A stretch of DNA of 8,951 nucleotides from Acidobacteriota bacterium. GTDB taxonomy: Bacteria > Acidobacteriota > UBA6911. The stretch spans positions 1-8,951 of the forward strand of contig JAHFUH010000185.1 of NCBI GenBank assembly GCA_023265215.1, in the 5' to 3' direction. The notes below the pieces were generated by a model, which made no database searches, was not told the origin of the DNA, and worked only from the letters and a program-made list of their open reading frames with translations. Shown here piece by piece: positions 1 through 7,496 of this stretch. The translations under genes and the position numbers were made by a program. How positions within the stretch are numbered: position 1 is the first letter of the stretch; each line of letters starts with the position of its first letter.

Positions 1-59
1 TCTCCAATCCCGGGGATGATATCACGCATAGCGCGATATTCTTATGAACTCCTGATTGT
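1..59. other. Short region downstream of jetD with two palindromes
   Basis: This is the only sequence seen beyond the jetD stop codon, and no gene can be recognised in it. It contains a 21-nt hairpin-forming element (19-39) and a short 5-bp palindrome (7-17, ATCCC-G-GGGAT). The window ends before any neighbour on this side appears, so it is unknown whether the jet operon continues or is followed by another gene. Confidence 0.5.
19..39 (-). terminator. Hairpin after jetD, possible transcript end
   Basis: Read on the minus strand, this 21-nt element folds into a nine-pair stem (AUAUC, a G-U wobble, then CGC) around a UAU loop. It lies 20 nt past the jetD stop codon. On the plus strand the sixth pair would be an A-C mismatch, so the fold favours RNA made in the jet direction. 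No run of U follows it, so it is not a canonical intrinsic terminator. It could instead be a 3'-end stabilising stem. Confidence 0.35.
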
Positions 60-1238
60 TCACTGCAGGCGATGCAACGCCAGTTCAACGCACACAAAAT
101 TTATCATTTCCTGCTCAAGGCGAATGCTTGAACCGAAGCTGTTATAGCGCAGATCGTTATATAGCTGATTTTCCAAATCAGTCAGTCTTGACAGGTCGCG
201 TTTTTCCGGTTCAGGCTCCGTTATCCAATGCTGACGATGGCTAAGCAGCGTATCCCGATCCATAAGCAGAGATTGAGCCTGTGGAAACGAAGCGCGCAGT
301 TGGTCGAGGATGGCAAAACCGTGAGTGTCGATGTCTCCCCAGTAGTGGATTTCGCAATCATGGAGCCAATGAGCGCCGGCAAGCGCCTCGAAACCATAGC
401 CTGCGCCGAAAACCACCAGGCTGTTTCCCAACGGTGGAAACGCCAGAAAATTGGTCTCGTTTTCGGTGACAAAAACGCGTCTTTTATGCAGGTTCAAGCA
501 GGAGAAGGTCCCATCCGTAACGGTAATATCCTGATCCTCTGACGGAAAGATTGCTTGCTTGGGATCGAGAATCCTGAAACGGATGCGCAACGGCTTGTCG
601 CGAAACCCATAGCGTCGGCAAAAGCTCTTGACTCCGGTCATGGCCGGATTAATGGCTTCCGGCGGCAAGACAAGATCAAATAGTTCGGAAAGAACGCCTC
701 GAAAGCTTTCGATCGCCTTCGAAGAAATGCCGGGAAGATCAACCTGTCGCAGATAAATGCCGGGAAGCGGATGGCTTTGAATCCAGGCGACAATATCCAG
801 GAGTTGGATCCATACGGGGGCAAATTCCAGCGCTTGCAAGGGATGTGTGGCCAGCCACTGCAACAGGCGTGGCTGGCGACGCTTGGTTTCGTCGGCAATT
901 GTTTTAAAGACCTGAGCGTCCCTTGTTTTTCCGATCCAGGCCAAGGCTTGGTCGAGTGAATCGATCCATATTTCCTTCGGCAGCGAATTGCGGCCCAGGA
1001 TGCGATGGTTTAGCTCTCGCCAAACTATGCGGTATCCTTTCTCTTCGCCCTTACGCAAGTCCTCTATCCACTTGCGAACGGCGTCAAATTCGCTCGACAA
1101 TTCAATAGAGTTTGGAGATTTCAGCGCCGCGCGGTACGGGAAAAGAGTATCGCCTTCGAGCAGGGCCGAAAGCAGCTTCCCCTTATCCCATAGCTTATGA
1201 ACCTGTTTCCTGATGTCGGCGGGCGTAGTCCAGTTCAC
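60..1238 (-). CDS. jetD: JetD, Wadjet Toprim nuclease subunit (DUF3322/DUF2220)
   Basis: JetD is the nuclease of the Wadjet anti-plasmid system; by family knowledge it cuts circular DNA that the JetABC loop-extruding complex has captured. The N-terminal part (about residues 1-190), starting NWTTPADIRKQ, matches the DUF3322 family. The C-terminal part (about 200-392) is the Toprim-like DUF2220 domain. The likely metal-binding acids are E259 in the VTENETNFLAFP stretch and D302 and D304 in WGDIDTHG, followed by LLMDRDTLLSHR. The frame is open up to 1307, but I choose the GTG at 1238. It has a perfect AAGGAGG site (1247-1253) 8 nt upstream, and the protein then begins at the family's usual N-terminus, giving 392 aa. 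An ATG at 1262 is the alternative. The gene overlaps the 3' end of jetC by 44 nt and appears intact, ending in TGA. Confidence 0.93.
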   Translation of the reverse strand: MNWTTPADIRKQVHKLWDKGKLLSALLEGDTLFPYRAALKSPNSIELSSEFDAVRKWIEDLRKGEEKGYRIVWRELNHRILGRNSLPKEIWIDSLDQALAWIGKTRDAQVFKTIADETKRRQPRLLQWLATHPLQALEFAPVWIQLLDIVAWIQSHPLPGIYLRQVDLPGISSKAIESFRGVLSELFDLVLPPEAINPAMTGVKSFCRRYGFRDKPLRIRFRILDPKQAIFPSEDQDITVTDGTFSCLNLHKRRVFVTENETNFLAFPPLGNSLVVFGAGYGFEALAGAHWLHDCEIHYWGDIDTHGFAILDQLRASFPQAQSLLMDRDTLLSHRQHWITEPEPEKRDLSRLTDLENQLYNDLRYNSFGSSIRLEQEMINFVCVELALHRLQ

Positions 1239-4200
1239 CCGTTCTCCCTCCTTTTTCTTCATGATACTCTTCGATCGAAAGGTTGCGCAGTTTTGAGGAT
1301 CGGCCATCTTCGTTGTGAACGAATCCCAAGCTGGAGATGAAAGGCTCGATAATATGAATCTTCTGCAGAGGCGTAATGATGAGCAATTGCAGATTGAACT
1401 GAGAAAAAAGCCTTAGTCCATAGTGTGTCGATTCGTCCGATCCCCGGCCAAATGCTTCATCAATAGCTACAAATCTGAAAGATCGCGAGCGCGTCTCTCC
1501 CAATTCAAGGCCAAACTGATATGCCAGGCTGGCTGCGAGCACTGTATACGCGAGCTTTTCTTTCTGTCCTCCCGATTTTCCACCTGAATCTGAATAATGC
1601 TCATATTCAGAGCGATCCTCCTTCCAGCGCTCGCTGGCCCCGAAGACGAACCAATTGCGCACATCGGTTACCTTCGTGGTCCAGCGGGCGTCGTAGTCGG
1701 ACTGGCCTTCCCGTCCGCGAAAACGCTCGATGATTCGTTTGACCTGAAGGAATTTGGCTTCAGAGTACTGATCATCCTCAGAGCCTGTCAGTGCATCCTC
1801 GGTGCAAGTCCTCAATTCGCTCTGAAAATCCCGTACATCGGCATCCTGGGTGGGCTGCGCCTCCAAAGCAATGAAGCGCCCGGGATTGTAATCGATTTGC
1901 GTCAAGGAATCGTTGATCCGGCTGATGCGTTCCTTGATTGTTTCCCGTTCGCGAGCCAACTGCATCTGGAAATTAACCACTTCGCGGATGGTGTTCTCAT
2001 TGAGCAGTTCCTTGAAGCGGCTTTCGAACCTTGGGAGGTCGTCGGTGATAAGCTTATCAAGCATCGAGCAATACTCTCCGGCTGCCTCGACCGAAACGTC
2101 CACTTCCTGTGTCTCCAGCGGGAAGGCCGAATGGAACAGGCGCATCGCATCGATTATCCTTTCGGATAGACGGTTTACTTTTTTATCCTCGGCGTCAATT
2201 TTGTCTTGCAGCCATTGCCGTGCGTCCTGTTCCCGGTTGTCGCAAGACTCGATAGTGAGTTGACGTTCTCCTAAAGCCTCGGCGCGCAAGTTGTCCAGCT
2301 CTTCCTGGCGCTCGATTAAAATGGAGGCGTCGGCGCCCTCAATCAATTCCTGCGCCTGAAGGAGCATAGCTTCGGTGTCGCTCTTTTTCTGTTCAAGCTT
2401 TGATCGTGCATCCTTCTGCAGGTCGAGTTTATTTCTAACCGCATCCAGTTCCCGATGGGTTTCATTTAGTTGTTCATTCAGGGCTCGGAGTAAATCGGAA
2501 GCGCCTTCGAGGCGTTTTTTTTCTTCCCATAGGGTTTCGATCGTTAGCGCCAGAGGCTGCCAATCCAACTCTGAGAAATCGGCGAATTCCTCAATTTTCG
2601 AAATGCGGTCGAGCTGAGTTCTTATTTGATTATGCTGCTGCTGCAGCTTTTTCAATCCTAATATGATTTCAGCAAGCTGACTTCTCAATGCCCTGGCTTT
2701 GGATTCAAGCGCCTGAATTTTGGCGGTATTATTCCAACCCAGCACATAGCGGCTTCGATCATCGATCCGGAAGCGGTCGTCCTTTTCGTGACGCTCGCCT
2801 TTTGATTTAATCTGCCCCGCTGGGGTGAGTGCGCTGATCTCCCGTCTGAATTGCTCTTGATTCGAACAGCAGATAACATCGGCATAACGATGCGCCACTT
2901 CACGTTCCAGCCATCTGTAAAAATCCGAATCGGGTTTAATGGACAGCTTTCGCGCAAGAGAATCCGGGGGCGGTTCGGGAAGATCCGATCGAATGCCGGG
3001 GCGGATGCGGTAGTAAACCAGCCTGCCTTGAAGATGCGTTTTGTCAACCCATTGCGCTACCTGGGCGTAATATTCATCTTTGACCAGCAGCGATAATCCG
3101 AAACCATGCAACATCCGTTCTATCGCGCCTTCCCAGTCCGCTTCCTCCTGGCGCACCTGGATCAATTCTCCGGCAAAAGGCATTTGCAAGTTGCGAATGC
3201 CCAATGCGGCGCAGAGAGCATCGCGAATTGCAATCTGACGGGAATCAATGTTGCTGCGCCGGGCTTTGAGGCTTTCAATCTCCGTCGTTAAGTTGGAGAG
3301 TTCCTGGGATTTTTGCGCGGATTCGCTCTTTGATTCGATCTGTTTATTCTGCAGGTCCGCTTCCTTTTGCGTGACGATTTCTCGCAAAGTTCCAATCCTG
3401 TCTTTCTGTGAAAGAAACACCTCGCAATTCTCGGCCGGCAGCAAGCCTGTTTCCTTTGCCAGGACGGAATACCGGTCCGCCCGTCTCCTTCGGCTTTCTT
3501 TCTCTTTTTCAAACCGGAGGATTTCATTTGCAATCTGTTCGATCCGTTCTCCGCCGTTTTCCGCTATGCTTCTCTGGATTTCCCGTTCCCGGTTCTGCTG
3601 CATCCTGAATTGCTCTTCCAGGGATTCAATCTCAGAATTCCTGCGAGCGTATTCTTCGGATAGTTGTCTGATCCTCTTATTCAGCATTTCAGCTTTGATT
3701 CGGGCGAAGTAGGTTTTCAGCGCGTTACGGCATCCGCGCAGCCGTTCGACGCTTCTCTTCAGCTCGCTGTGGTGTTCGCAATCGACCGCCAGGGGCTGGA
3801 GCATTTCCATCTGTTTCTTGGCAGTAAGTACAGCTTCGTGGGCTCGGTTCAGATCATCAAAATGCCCGATTAAAGCCTTGATGCGGGAGTTTATATCAAA
3901 CGGTTCCAGCATGTGATTGCGAACAAAATCGGTAAGGTTGCCGACCGATTTCATCGAAACGGTTTGATGAAGAAGCTCCAGTGCCTGTTCATGGCCTATT
4001 CCAAGTCTACGGCGGATATGTGCGCCATAGGGCGGATAGGTATCGAACAGCTGCACACCCGCGGATCTCAGCCGCTTCCGCAAATTCTGAATATCGGGGC
4101 CAAAATTGGCAAAATCGGCGGCGATCGACAGGTCGCCGTCATGAGCCGCGTAGAACCGCGCCGGTTGGCCTGCGAGATCCTTTATCCAAAACACCTGGGC

Positions 4201-4608
4201 GATAGTTATTGTTTGTTGATAATCACAGTTGCTGAAGACGGCCAGGATGACGGAGTAGCTATTATTGTCGCGCAATGCTATCGGCTTTGCGTTTCCTGAG
4301 CTTTCGCCGCGCTCGGATTTGTAGTAACCAAGAACGTATGAGCGAAGCGTTCGTTCCCGGGCGTCTGCCCCTGCAGCTTTGTTGAAAGCTGCGCGATGCG
4401 ATGGAACCAGCAATGCAGTCAGCGCGTCCACGAGGGTGGACTTGCCGGAGCCAATTTCCCCTGTGAGCAGGGCGTTCTTGCCTCCTAAATGCATGGTCCA
4501 AACCTGGCGATCAAAGGTTCCCCAATTGAACACTTCGAAGCGTTCCAGTCGAAATCCAATCAGATCGCTATTTCCAGTTTGGTGTTTTGGAGCATCAGTT
4601 TCAGTCAT
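1195..4608 (-). CDS. jetC: JetC, SMC-like ATPase of Wadjet
   Basis: JetC is the SMC/MukB-like motor of Wadjet; as a dimer with JetA and JetB it hydrolyses ATP to extrude DNA loops and sense small circular plasmids. From the chosen start, the Walker A motif is GEIGSGKST (residues 50-58, lysine 56). Long charged coiled-coil arms flank a central hinge-like region (about 475-640) containing LVYYRIRPG and a DDRSRYVLGWNN stretch typical of the COG4913 family. The ABC signature SGGKSGGQ is at 1008-1015 and Walker B FVAIDEAFG is at 1046-1054, with D1050 and catalytic E1051. The ATG at 4608 overlaps the jetB stop by 8 nt and gives 1137 aa, near the family norm. The frame is open back to an ATG at 4689, but that would overlap jetB by 89 nt and add residues the family lacks. 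No strong ribosome site precedes 4608, so translation is probably coupled to jetB. The last ~20 residues overlap jetD. Confidence 0.95.
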   Translation of the reverse strand: MTETDAPKHQTGNSDLIGFRLERFEVFNWGTFDRQVWTMHLGGKNALLTGEIGSGKSTLVDALTALLVPSHRAAFNKAAGADARERTLRSYVLGYYKSERGESSGNAKPIALRDNNSYSVILAVFSNCDYQQTITIAQVFWIKDLAGQPARFYAAHDGDLSIAADFANFGPDIQNLRKRLRSAGVQLFDTYPPYGAHIRRRLGIGHEQALELLHQTVSMKSVGNLTDFVRNHMLEPFDINSRIKALIGHFDDLNRAHEAVLTAKKQMEMLQPLAVDCEHHSELKRSVERLRGCRNALKTYFARIKAEMLNKRIRQLSEEYARRNSEIESLEEQFRMQQNREREIQRSIAENGGERIEQIANEILRFEKEKESRRRRADRYSVLAKETGLLPAENCEVFLSQKDRIGTLREIVTQKEADLQNKQIESKSESAQKSQELSNLTTEIESLKARRSNIDSRQIAIRDALCAALGIRNLQMPFAGELIQVRQEEADWEGAIERMLHGFGLSLLVKDEYYAQVAQWVDKTHLQGRLVYYRIRPGIRSDLPEPPPDSLARKLSIKPDSDFYRWLEREVAHRYADVICCSNQEQFRREISALTPAGQIKSKGERHEKDDRFRIDDRSRYVLGWNNTAKIQALESKARALRSQLAEIILGLKKLQQQHNQIRTQLDRISKIEEFADFSELDWQPLALTIETLWEEKKRLEGASDLLRALNEQLNETHRELDAVRNKLDLQKDARSKLEQKKSDTEAMLLQAQELIEGADASILIERQEELDNLRAEALGERQLTIESCDNREQDARQWLQDKIDAEDKKVNRLSERIIDAMRLFHSAFPLETQEVDVSVEAAGEYCSMLDKLITDDLPRFESRFKELLNENTIREVVNFQMQLARERETIKERISRINDSLTQIDYNPGRFIALEAQPTQDADVRDFQSELRTCTEDALTGSEDDQYSEAKFLQVKRIIERFRGREGQSDYDARWTTKVTDVRNWFVFGASERWKEDRSEYEHYSDSGGKSGGQKEKLAYTVLAASLAYQFGLELGETRSRSFRFVAIDEAFGRGSDESTHYGLRLFSQFNLQLLIITPLQKIHIIEPFISSLGFVHNEDGRSSKLRNLSIEEYHEEKGGRTGELDYARRHQETGS

Positions 4609-5224
4609 TTTGAATATTCGATCCGAAAAGATGGGATCGATACTCCTGCAGCCGTTGATCAAACTCCGATAGCCATTGCGCATCGACATACGCTTTCAAG
4701 ATGCGTCTCACCTCAAACGTATTTTCCTGCCCCTTCAGCGGGCGCATGAATCCCATAGTGAGAACCTTTTCAATATTAGCGTCGATTTGATCGATCAGGC
4801 GGCTCTCATTGCTGCCTGCGGCAAAGAAGATTCGGATGGCATCCGCAATCTCTTCTCGCGACAGCACCAGCCGCGTATCTCCTCCTTTGGCGTCGAATTC
4901 AGCAAGCTTTTTTCGCAATAACGCCAGAAGCAGACTCACTGGAAATGATAACGGCCTTCGAGCTATGAGCCGCGGAATCTTTCCTGATTCCTCAAGTTCG
5001 TTTTCCGGTTTGGAACGTAAAAAGGCATAGCCTTCAGATTCATTCAGAATAAGCTCCAATCCCAGCACAGATACAAAGTCACGCGTTTGGGCCTGCAGGG
5101 AGAGGAGTGAATTCCACAGATCGGGAGTATTCTCCTGATATAAGACGCTTTTGAGAAGAGGAATAACTACCGACGAGAGATTAGGTTTGGAGTTGTCCAT
5201 AGATGCGTTGACGTCTTTTTGCAT
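4601..5224 (-). CDS. jetB: JetB, MukE-like subunit of Wadjet (DUF4194)
   Basis: JetB is the small winged-helix (KITE/MukE-like) subunit that binds the JetA kleisin and JetC heads in Wadjet. The 207-aa product carries the DUF4194 hallmarks: a YAFLRSK segment (67-73) and an uninterrupted RRPLSFPVSLLLALLRKKL block (89-107), then an RLVLSREEI segment (118-126). There is no signal peptide or membrane helix. The frame is open to 5293, but the ATG at 5224 is preferred. It lies 2 nt after the jetA stop, has a GAGG ribosome site (5233-5236) 8 nt upstream inside the end of jetA, and avoids a 70-nt overlap. A further ATG at 5200 has no ribosome site. The 3' end overlaps jetC by 8 nt (ATGACTGA), a classic coupling arrangement. 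Confidence 0.93.
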   Translation of the reverse strand: MQKDVNASMDNSKPNLSSVVIPLLKSVLYQENTPDLWNSLLSLQAQTRDFVSVLGLELILNESEGYAFLRSKPENELEESGKIPRLIARRPLSFPVSLLLALLRKKLAEFDAKGGDTRLVLSREEIADAIRIFFAAGSNESRLIDQIDANIEKVLTMGFMRPLKGQENTFEVRRILKAYVDAQWLSEFDQRLQEYRSHLFGSNIQND

Positions 5225-5226
5225 TC

Positions 5227-6675
5227 TCACTGCCTCGCGAAAATTATTTTCGGCAGCCTTGCTCTCCTGATTGCGCCCGATTGCGTCCGCCATTCAACTA
5301 TGTCTTGCTCTTTCTCTGTCACGACGGCGTGAGGCCATTCGCCGGCAATTTGCAAATATCCTACGAGCTCAGAAAGCCCATGTTCCAGAGGATAGTCATA
5401 AAGCAATTCGCGCAAACTGATCTGAGATCGCGATTGCAGCGCCCTTCGAATTTTGCCGGCCAGCTCCTGCTTATTGATCACTACCTGAGAATAAAGAGCT
5501 GCCATATCCAATATGGCTTCGCCATTTTCCAGGTCTGAGTCAGCGATGACAGACTTGATCGGAGGCGTGAAAAGGGGCCGCTCCATCGGCATGTCGATGG
5601 AGGCCGCAGTTTCTTCAAGCGTCATGAAATCTCCGGCAGGCGGTTTTTCTCGAACTGCCAACGCGGAGGTTTCGATTTCCCGTAATATATCCATTATGCG
5701 GCGGTTTTCCAGCCAGGCTTTATCGTCCAGGAAACGGCGGAGCTGTTGGGAAAGACGGGCGACCGTTCGCTGCGTATGTTCGCCCGCTTCCAGCCAATCA
5801 TAATGAACACGCCGCAAGCGAGGCTCCGGCTGCATTTCCATAACGGGCGGCAAGGTCAAAACGTGTTCCAGACGCTGAGACAACTCTTCTTGCCGTTGCT
5901 GTGACATGAGAAATGTCCAGAACGCGCGGAAACTCTTTCCTTGATCGGAATTGGCTATGGCGTCCCTTTCTCCTATGATCTCTTCCAAAAGAGCGCCTTT
6001 CGCTCCATCCCATAACGCAATTTGCTCGCGAACCTGGCGATCCAGCTTGCGAAAATTCTCTTCCACCTCGCGAAAATCGGTGAGCAATTCTCTTGCTGTT
6101 TGAACAAACTGCTGGAAACGGTCTTTTATTCCAGTATCGTCCAGCAGGCGCAAGTCGCCCTGTCGGATTTGATCGATTTTTGCGTCAATTTCATCCCGGC
6201 GTTTCTGCAATTCGGCAATGCGCGCCTCCGGATTGGTTTCGCTTCCTTCGCACATCTGTCTCAGCAGATCAAATAATGTCAACAACCTCGATTCAGTCCC
6301 GATAAACGTCCTTTCGCTAAGGCTTGTGAGCCACTGAATTGCTTTTTCTGCGGCCGGCGCTAAATCGAAATGCGCTTCATCTGAACCGGGTGGATAAAAT
6401 TTTCGAAGCCATGCTTTGTCATTGCCTGCCCAGTCATTTAGATATTCCAAAGCCGGTCTGGGGAAGGCGCCGGCCCCAAGATGTCCCCGCAATTCGAACA
6501 ACTTGTCTTCCAACAGCTCTGTTAGATCGGCTTGCGATAGGACGCGCACATTTGGCGCTACAAACGTGCGATGAAGAAAGCTCGCTATGAGCGGAGCGTG
6601 ATCAGAACAAAGCATTCGCCATGCGGGATGATTTCGCTTTAACAAATCTATCGTGGCATAGTCCGTTGATTTCAC
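5227..6675 (-). CDS. jetA: JetA, MukF-like kleisin of Wadjet (DUF3375)
   Basis: JetA is the kleisin-type subunit that bridges the two JetC heads and recruits JetB in the Wadjet plasmid-defence complex. The 482-aa protein begins with the DUF3375 pattern: HPAWRMLCSDHAPLIASFLHR (about 16-36), then LTELLEDKLFELR (51-63), a helical winged-helix-like N-terminal region. A charged helical segment likely to form a coiled coil spans about 148-240, and the C-terminal region contains paired EYxxYxLxH-like helices ending at KIIFARQ. The length matches the family. The start is a GTG at 6675 preceded by a purine-rich GAGAAGAG stretch (6679-6686); no in-frame ATG lies just upstream. It is the first gene of the operon, with jetB starting 2 nt after its TGA. 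No frameshift or internal stop is seen. Confidence 0.93.
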   Translation of the reverse strand: MKSTDYATIDLLKRNHPAWRMLCSDHAPLIASFLHRTFVAPNVRVLSQADLTELLEDKLFELRGHLGAGAFPRPALEYLNDWAGNDKAWLRKFYPPGSDEAHFDLAPAAEKAIQWLTSLSERTFIGTESRLLTLFDLLRQMCEGSETNPEARIAELQKRRDEIDAKIDQIRQGDLRLLDDTGIKDRFQQFVQTARELLTDFREVEENFRKLDRQVREQIALWDGAKGALLEEIIGERDAIANSDQGKSFRAFWTFLMSQQRQEELSQRLEHVLTLPPVMEMQPEPRLRRVHYDWLEAGEHTQRTVARLSQQLRRFLDDKAWLENRRIMDILREIETSALAVREKPPAGDFMTLEETAASIDMPMERPLFTPPIKSVIADSDLENGEAILDMAALYSQVVINKQELAGKIRRALQSRSQISLRELLYDYPLEHGLSELVGYLQIAGEWPHAVVTEKEQDIVEWRTQSGAIRRARLPKIIFARQ

Positions 6676-6699
6676 TTGCTCTTCTCTTGAGTGTAGGCT

Positions 6700-6733
6700 T
6701 TCGCAATTTTGCTTTTACCATAACCATTGCGAA
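6700..6733. repeat. 8-bp inverted repeat upstream of jetA
   Basis: TTCGCAAT (6700-6707) and its perfect reverse complement ATTGCGAA (6726-6733) are separated by 18 bp, so their centres are 26 bp apart. One arm abuts the -10 candidate of jet and both lie in its predicted leader. It could be an operator for a dimeric repressor bound on one face of the helix, or a stem with an 18-nt loop in the jetA leader RNA. Confidence 0.45.
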
Positions 6734-6761
6734 TAATAAACAATAGATAGAAAGTTGAAAC
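6733..6761 (-). promoter_or_regulatory. Candidate jet operon promoter
   Basis: On the minus strand a TATTAT -10 candidate (6733-6738) sits exactly 17 nt from GTTTCA (6756-6761), which matches the -35 consensus at only three of six positions. It lies about 58 nt upstream of the jetA GTG. The -10 is good but the -35 is poor, so this could need an activator or be coincidental. Confidence 0.3.
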
Positions 6762-6848
6762 TTGATGATTTCAGCAGCTACAAAAACAACAAATGGATGC
6801 ATTGAGCGCGCAAAGGACTTGAACAAAACGTAGTAATAATACAAAATG

Positions 6849-6859
6849 TACGAAACGTA
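6849..6859. promoter_or_regulatory. Small palindrome before the antitoxin gene, candidate operator
   Basis: TACG-AAA-CGTA is a perfect 4-bp inverted repeat around three A residues, immediately upstream of the antitoxin ribosome site. The half AAACGTA also occurs at 6826-6832, 27 bp away in direct orientation. Phd/YefM antitoxins normally autoregulate through short palindromes at this position, so an operator role is plausible but not shown. Confidence 0.35.
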
Positions 6860-6871
6860 AGGATGGTTTAT

Positions 6872-7120
6872 ATGACTCGCTTAACCGCATCCCAACTCCG
6901 CGAAGACATGGCGACCGCCATAAATAAAGTAGCGTTTGGCGGGGAGAGAATTGTTCTCCAGAGAAACAATAAAGACGTGGCTGCTCTTGTTCCAATGGAG
7001 GATTTGACGCTGCTCAGAGAATTAGAAGATAGGGTGGATTTGGCTGAAATCAAAAAAGCCCTTAATGAGCCTGGTTCAAACATCCCTTGGGATGACATCA
7101 AAAAGGAATTAGGGATTTAG
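6872..7120 (+). CDS. Phd/YefM-type antitoxin
   Basis: This is the antitoxin of a type II toxin-antitoxin pair; such proteins bind and neutralise the toxin with an unstructured C-terminus and repress their own promoter with the N-terminus. The N-terminal pattern TRLTASQLREDMATAINKVAFGGERIVLQRNNKDVAALVPMEDL (about 2-45) is the Phd/YefM fold, and the acidic C-terminal tail (about 48-82, with NIPWDDIKKELGI) is the toxin-binding part. An in-frame ATG at 6863 gives three more residues. I prefer 6872 because AAGGA (6859-6863) lies 8 nt upstream of it, whereas 6863 has no site. The product is 82 aa, usual for the family. Its TAG abuts the toxin GTG. Confidence 0.9.
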   Translation: MTRLTASQLREDMATAINKVAFGGERIVLQRNNKDVAALVPMEDLTLLRELEDRVDLAEIKKALNEPGSNIPWDDIKKELGI

Positions 7121-7384
7121 GTGACGTATAGAATCGAGTTTCGGCCTGCCGCTCGCCGGGATTTGAAGGACTTGCCAAAAGATGTAGTGGATAGGGTTGG
7201 CAGGAAGATATCAGCCTTGGCGGAAAATCCCCGTCCTTTGGGTGTAGAAAAGCTGTCGGGAAGTGAAGAGGGCTTTTACCGGATTCGAATTGGGGATTAT
7301 CGGGTTCTTTATACAATTCAAGACAAAGTATTGCTGATCATCATTATCAAGGTTAGACACCGTCGGGAAGTATATCGTGGATAG
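7121..7384 (+). CDS. RelE/ParE-superfamily toxin
   Basis: This is the toxin partner of the preceding antitoxin, probably a ribosome-dependent mRNA interferase of the RelE branch, although ParE-like gyrase toxins share the fold. The 87-aa protein shows the family pattern: YRIEFRPAARRDLKDLPKD (3-21), the GFYRIRIGDYRVLYTI block (51-66) with R54, R56 and R61, and a terminal hydrophobic strand followed by VRHRREVYR (78-86) with H80, R81, R82 and R86. These basic and tyrosine residues are where RelE enzymes place their active site. It starts with GTG directly after the antitoxin stop, with AGGAATTAGGG just upstream, so it is translated from the antitoxin message. The gene appears intact. Confidence 0.9.
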   Translation: MTYRIEFRPAARRDLKDLPKDVVDRVGRKISALAENPRPLGVEKLSGSEEGFYRIRIGDYRVLYTIQDKVLLIIIIKVRHRREVYRG

Positions 7385-7496
7385 GCCCTGCCGGTGCGCC
7401 GATCTCCTCAGCCTTCTCGTAGCATCCGGCAATTAAGCTTTCATAAAGATACGCAGCTCGCTCAGGCTCCCCGGATGCAACCAGCGCATCCAAGAA
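7385..7496 (-). pseudogene. C-terminal-region fragment of an unrelated protein
   Basis: On the minus strand about 37 residues read FLDALVASGEPERAAYLYES followed by LIAGCYEKAEEIGAP. This resembles a helical-repeat region I associate with long bacterial hypothetical proteins (SWIM zinc-finger/DUF6880-like), where an LYESLIAGCYxKAEE segment is followed by a DDSSG loop. Neither end of such a gene is present. On one side the frame runs into the antisense of the RelE toxin end, on the other into the antisense of the HigB-like fragment. I read it as a deletion remnant, and the family assignment is tentative. Confidence 0.4.

Larger units (their letters stand above)
6676..6871. promoter_or_regulatory. 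Divergent control region between jetA and the toxin-antitoxin genes
   Basis: This AT-rich stretch of about 195 bp separates the leftward jet operon from the rightward antitoxin-toxin pair, so both promoters must lie here or within the flanking genes. It contains the weak jet promoter candidate, an 8-bp inverted repeat near it, and a small palindrome just before the antitoxin ribosome site. The region contains no convincing gene. Whether the Phd-type antitoxin also represses jet from here is inference only. Confidence 0.6.

Noticed and set aside
1597..2169. 190-codon open frame on the plus strand inside jetC
   Set aside because: It is antisense to the JetC coiled-coil and head coding sequence, has no recognisable family pattern and is explained by the codon bias of jetC.
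3248..3712. 154-codon serine-rich open frame on the plus strand
   Set aside because: It is antisense to the charged coiled-coil of JetC. The Ser/Phe/Arg-rich composition is the expected complement of Glu/Lys/Arg-rich codons.
6602..6844. 80-codon minus-strand frame with hydrophobic stretch upstream of jetA
   Set aside because: It overlaps the jetA start in another frame, has no convincing ribosome site and no family resemblance. A leader-peptide role was considered but has no support.
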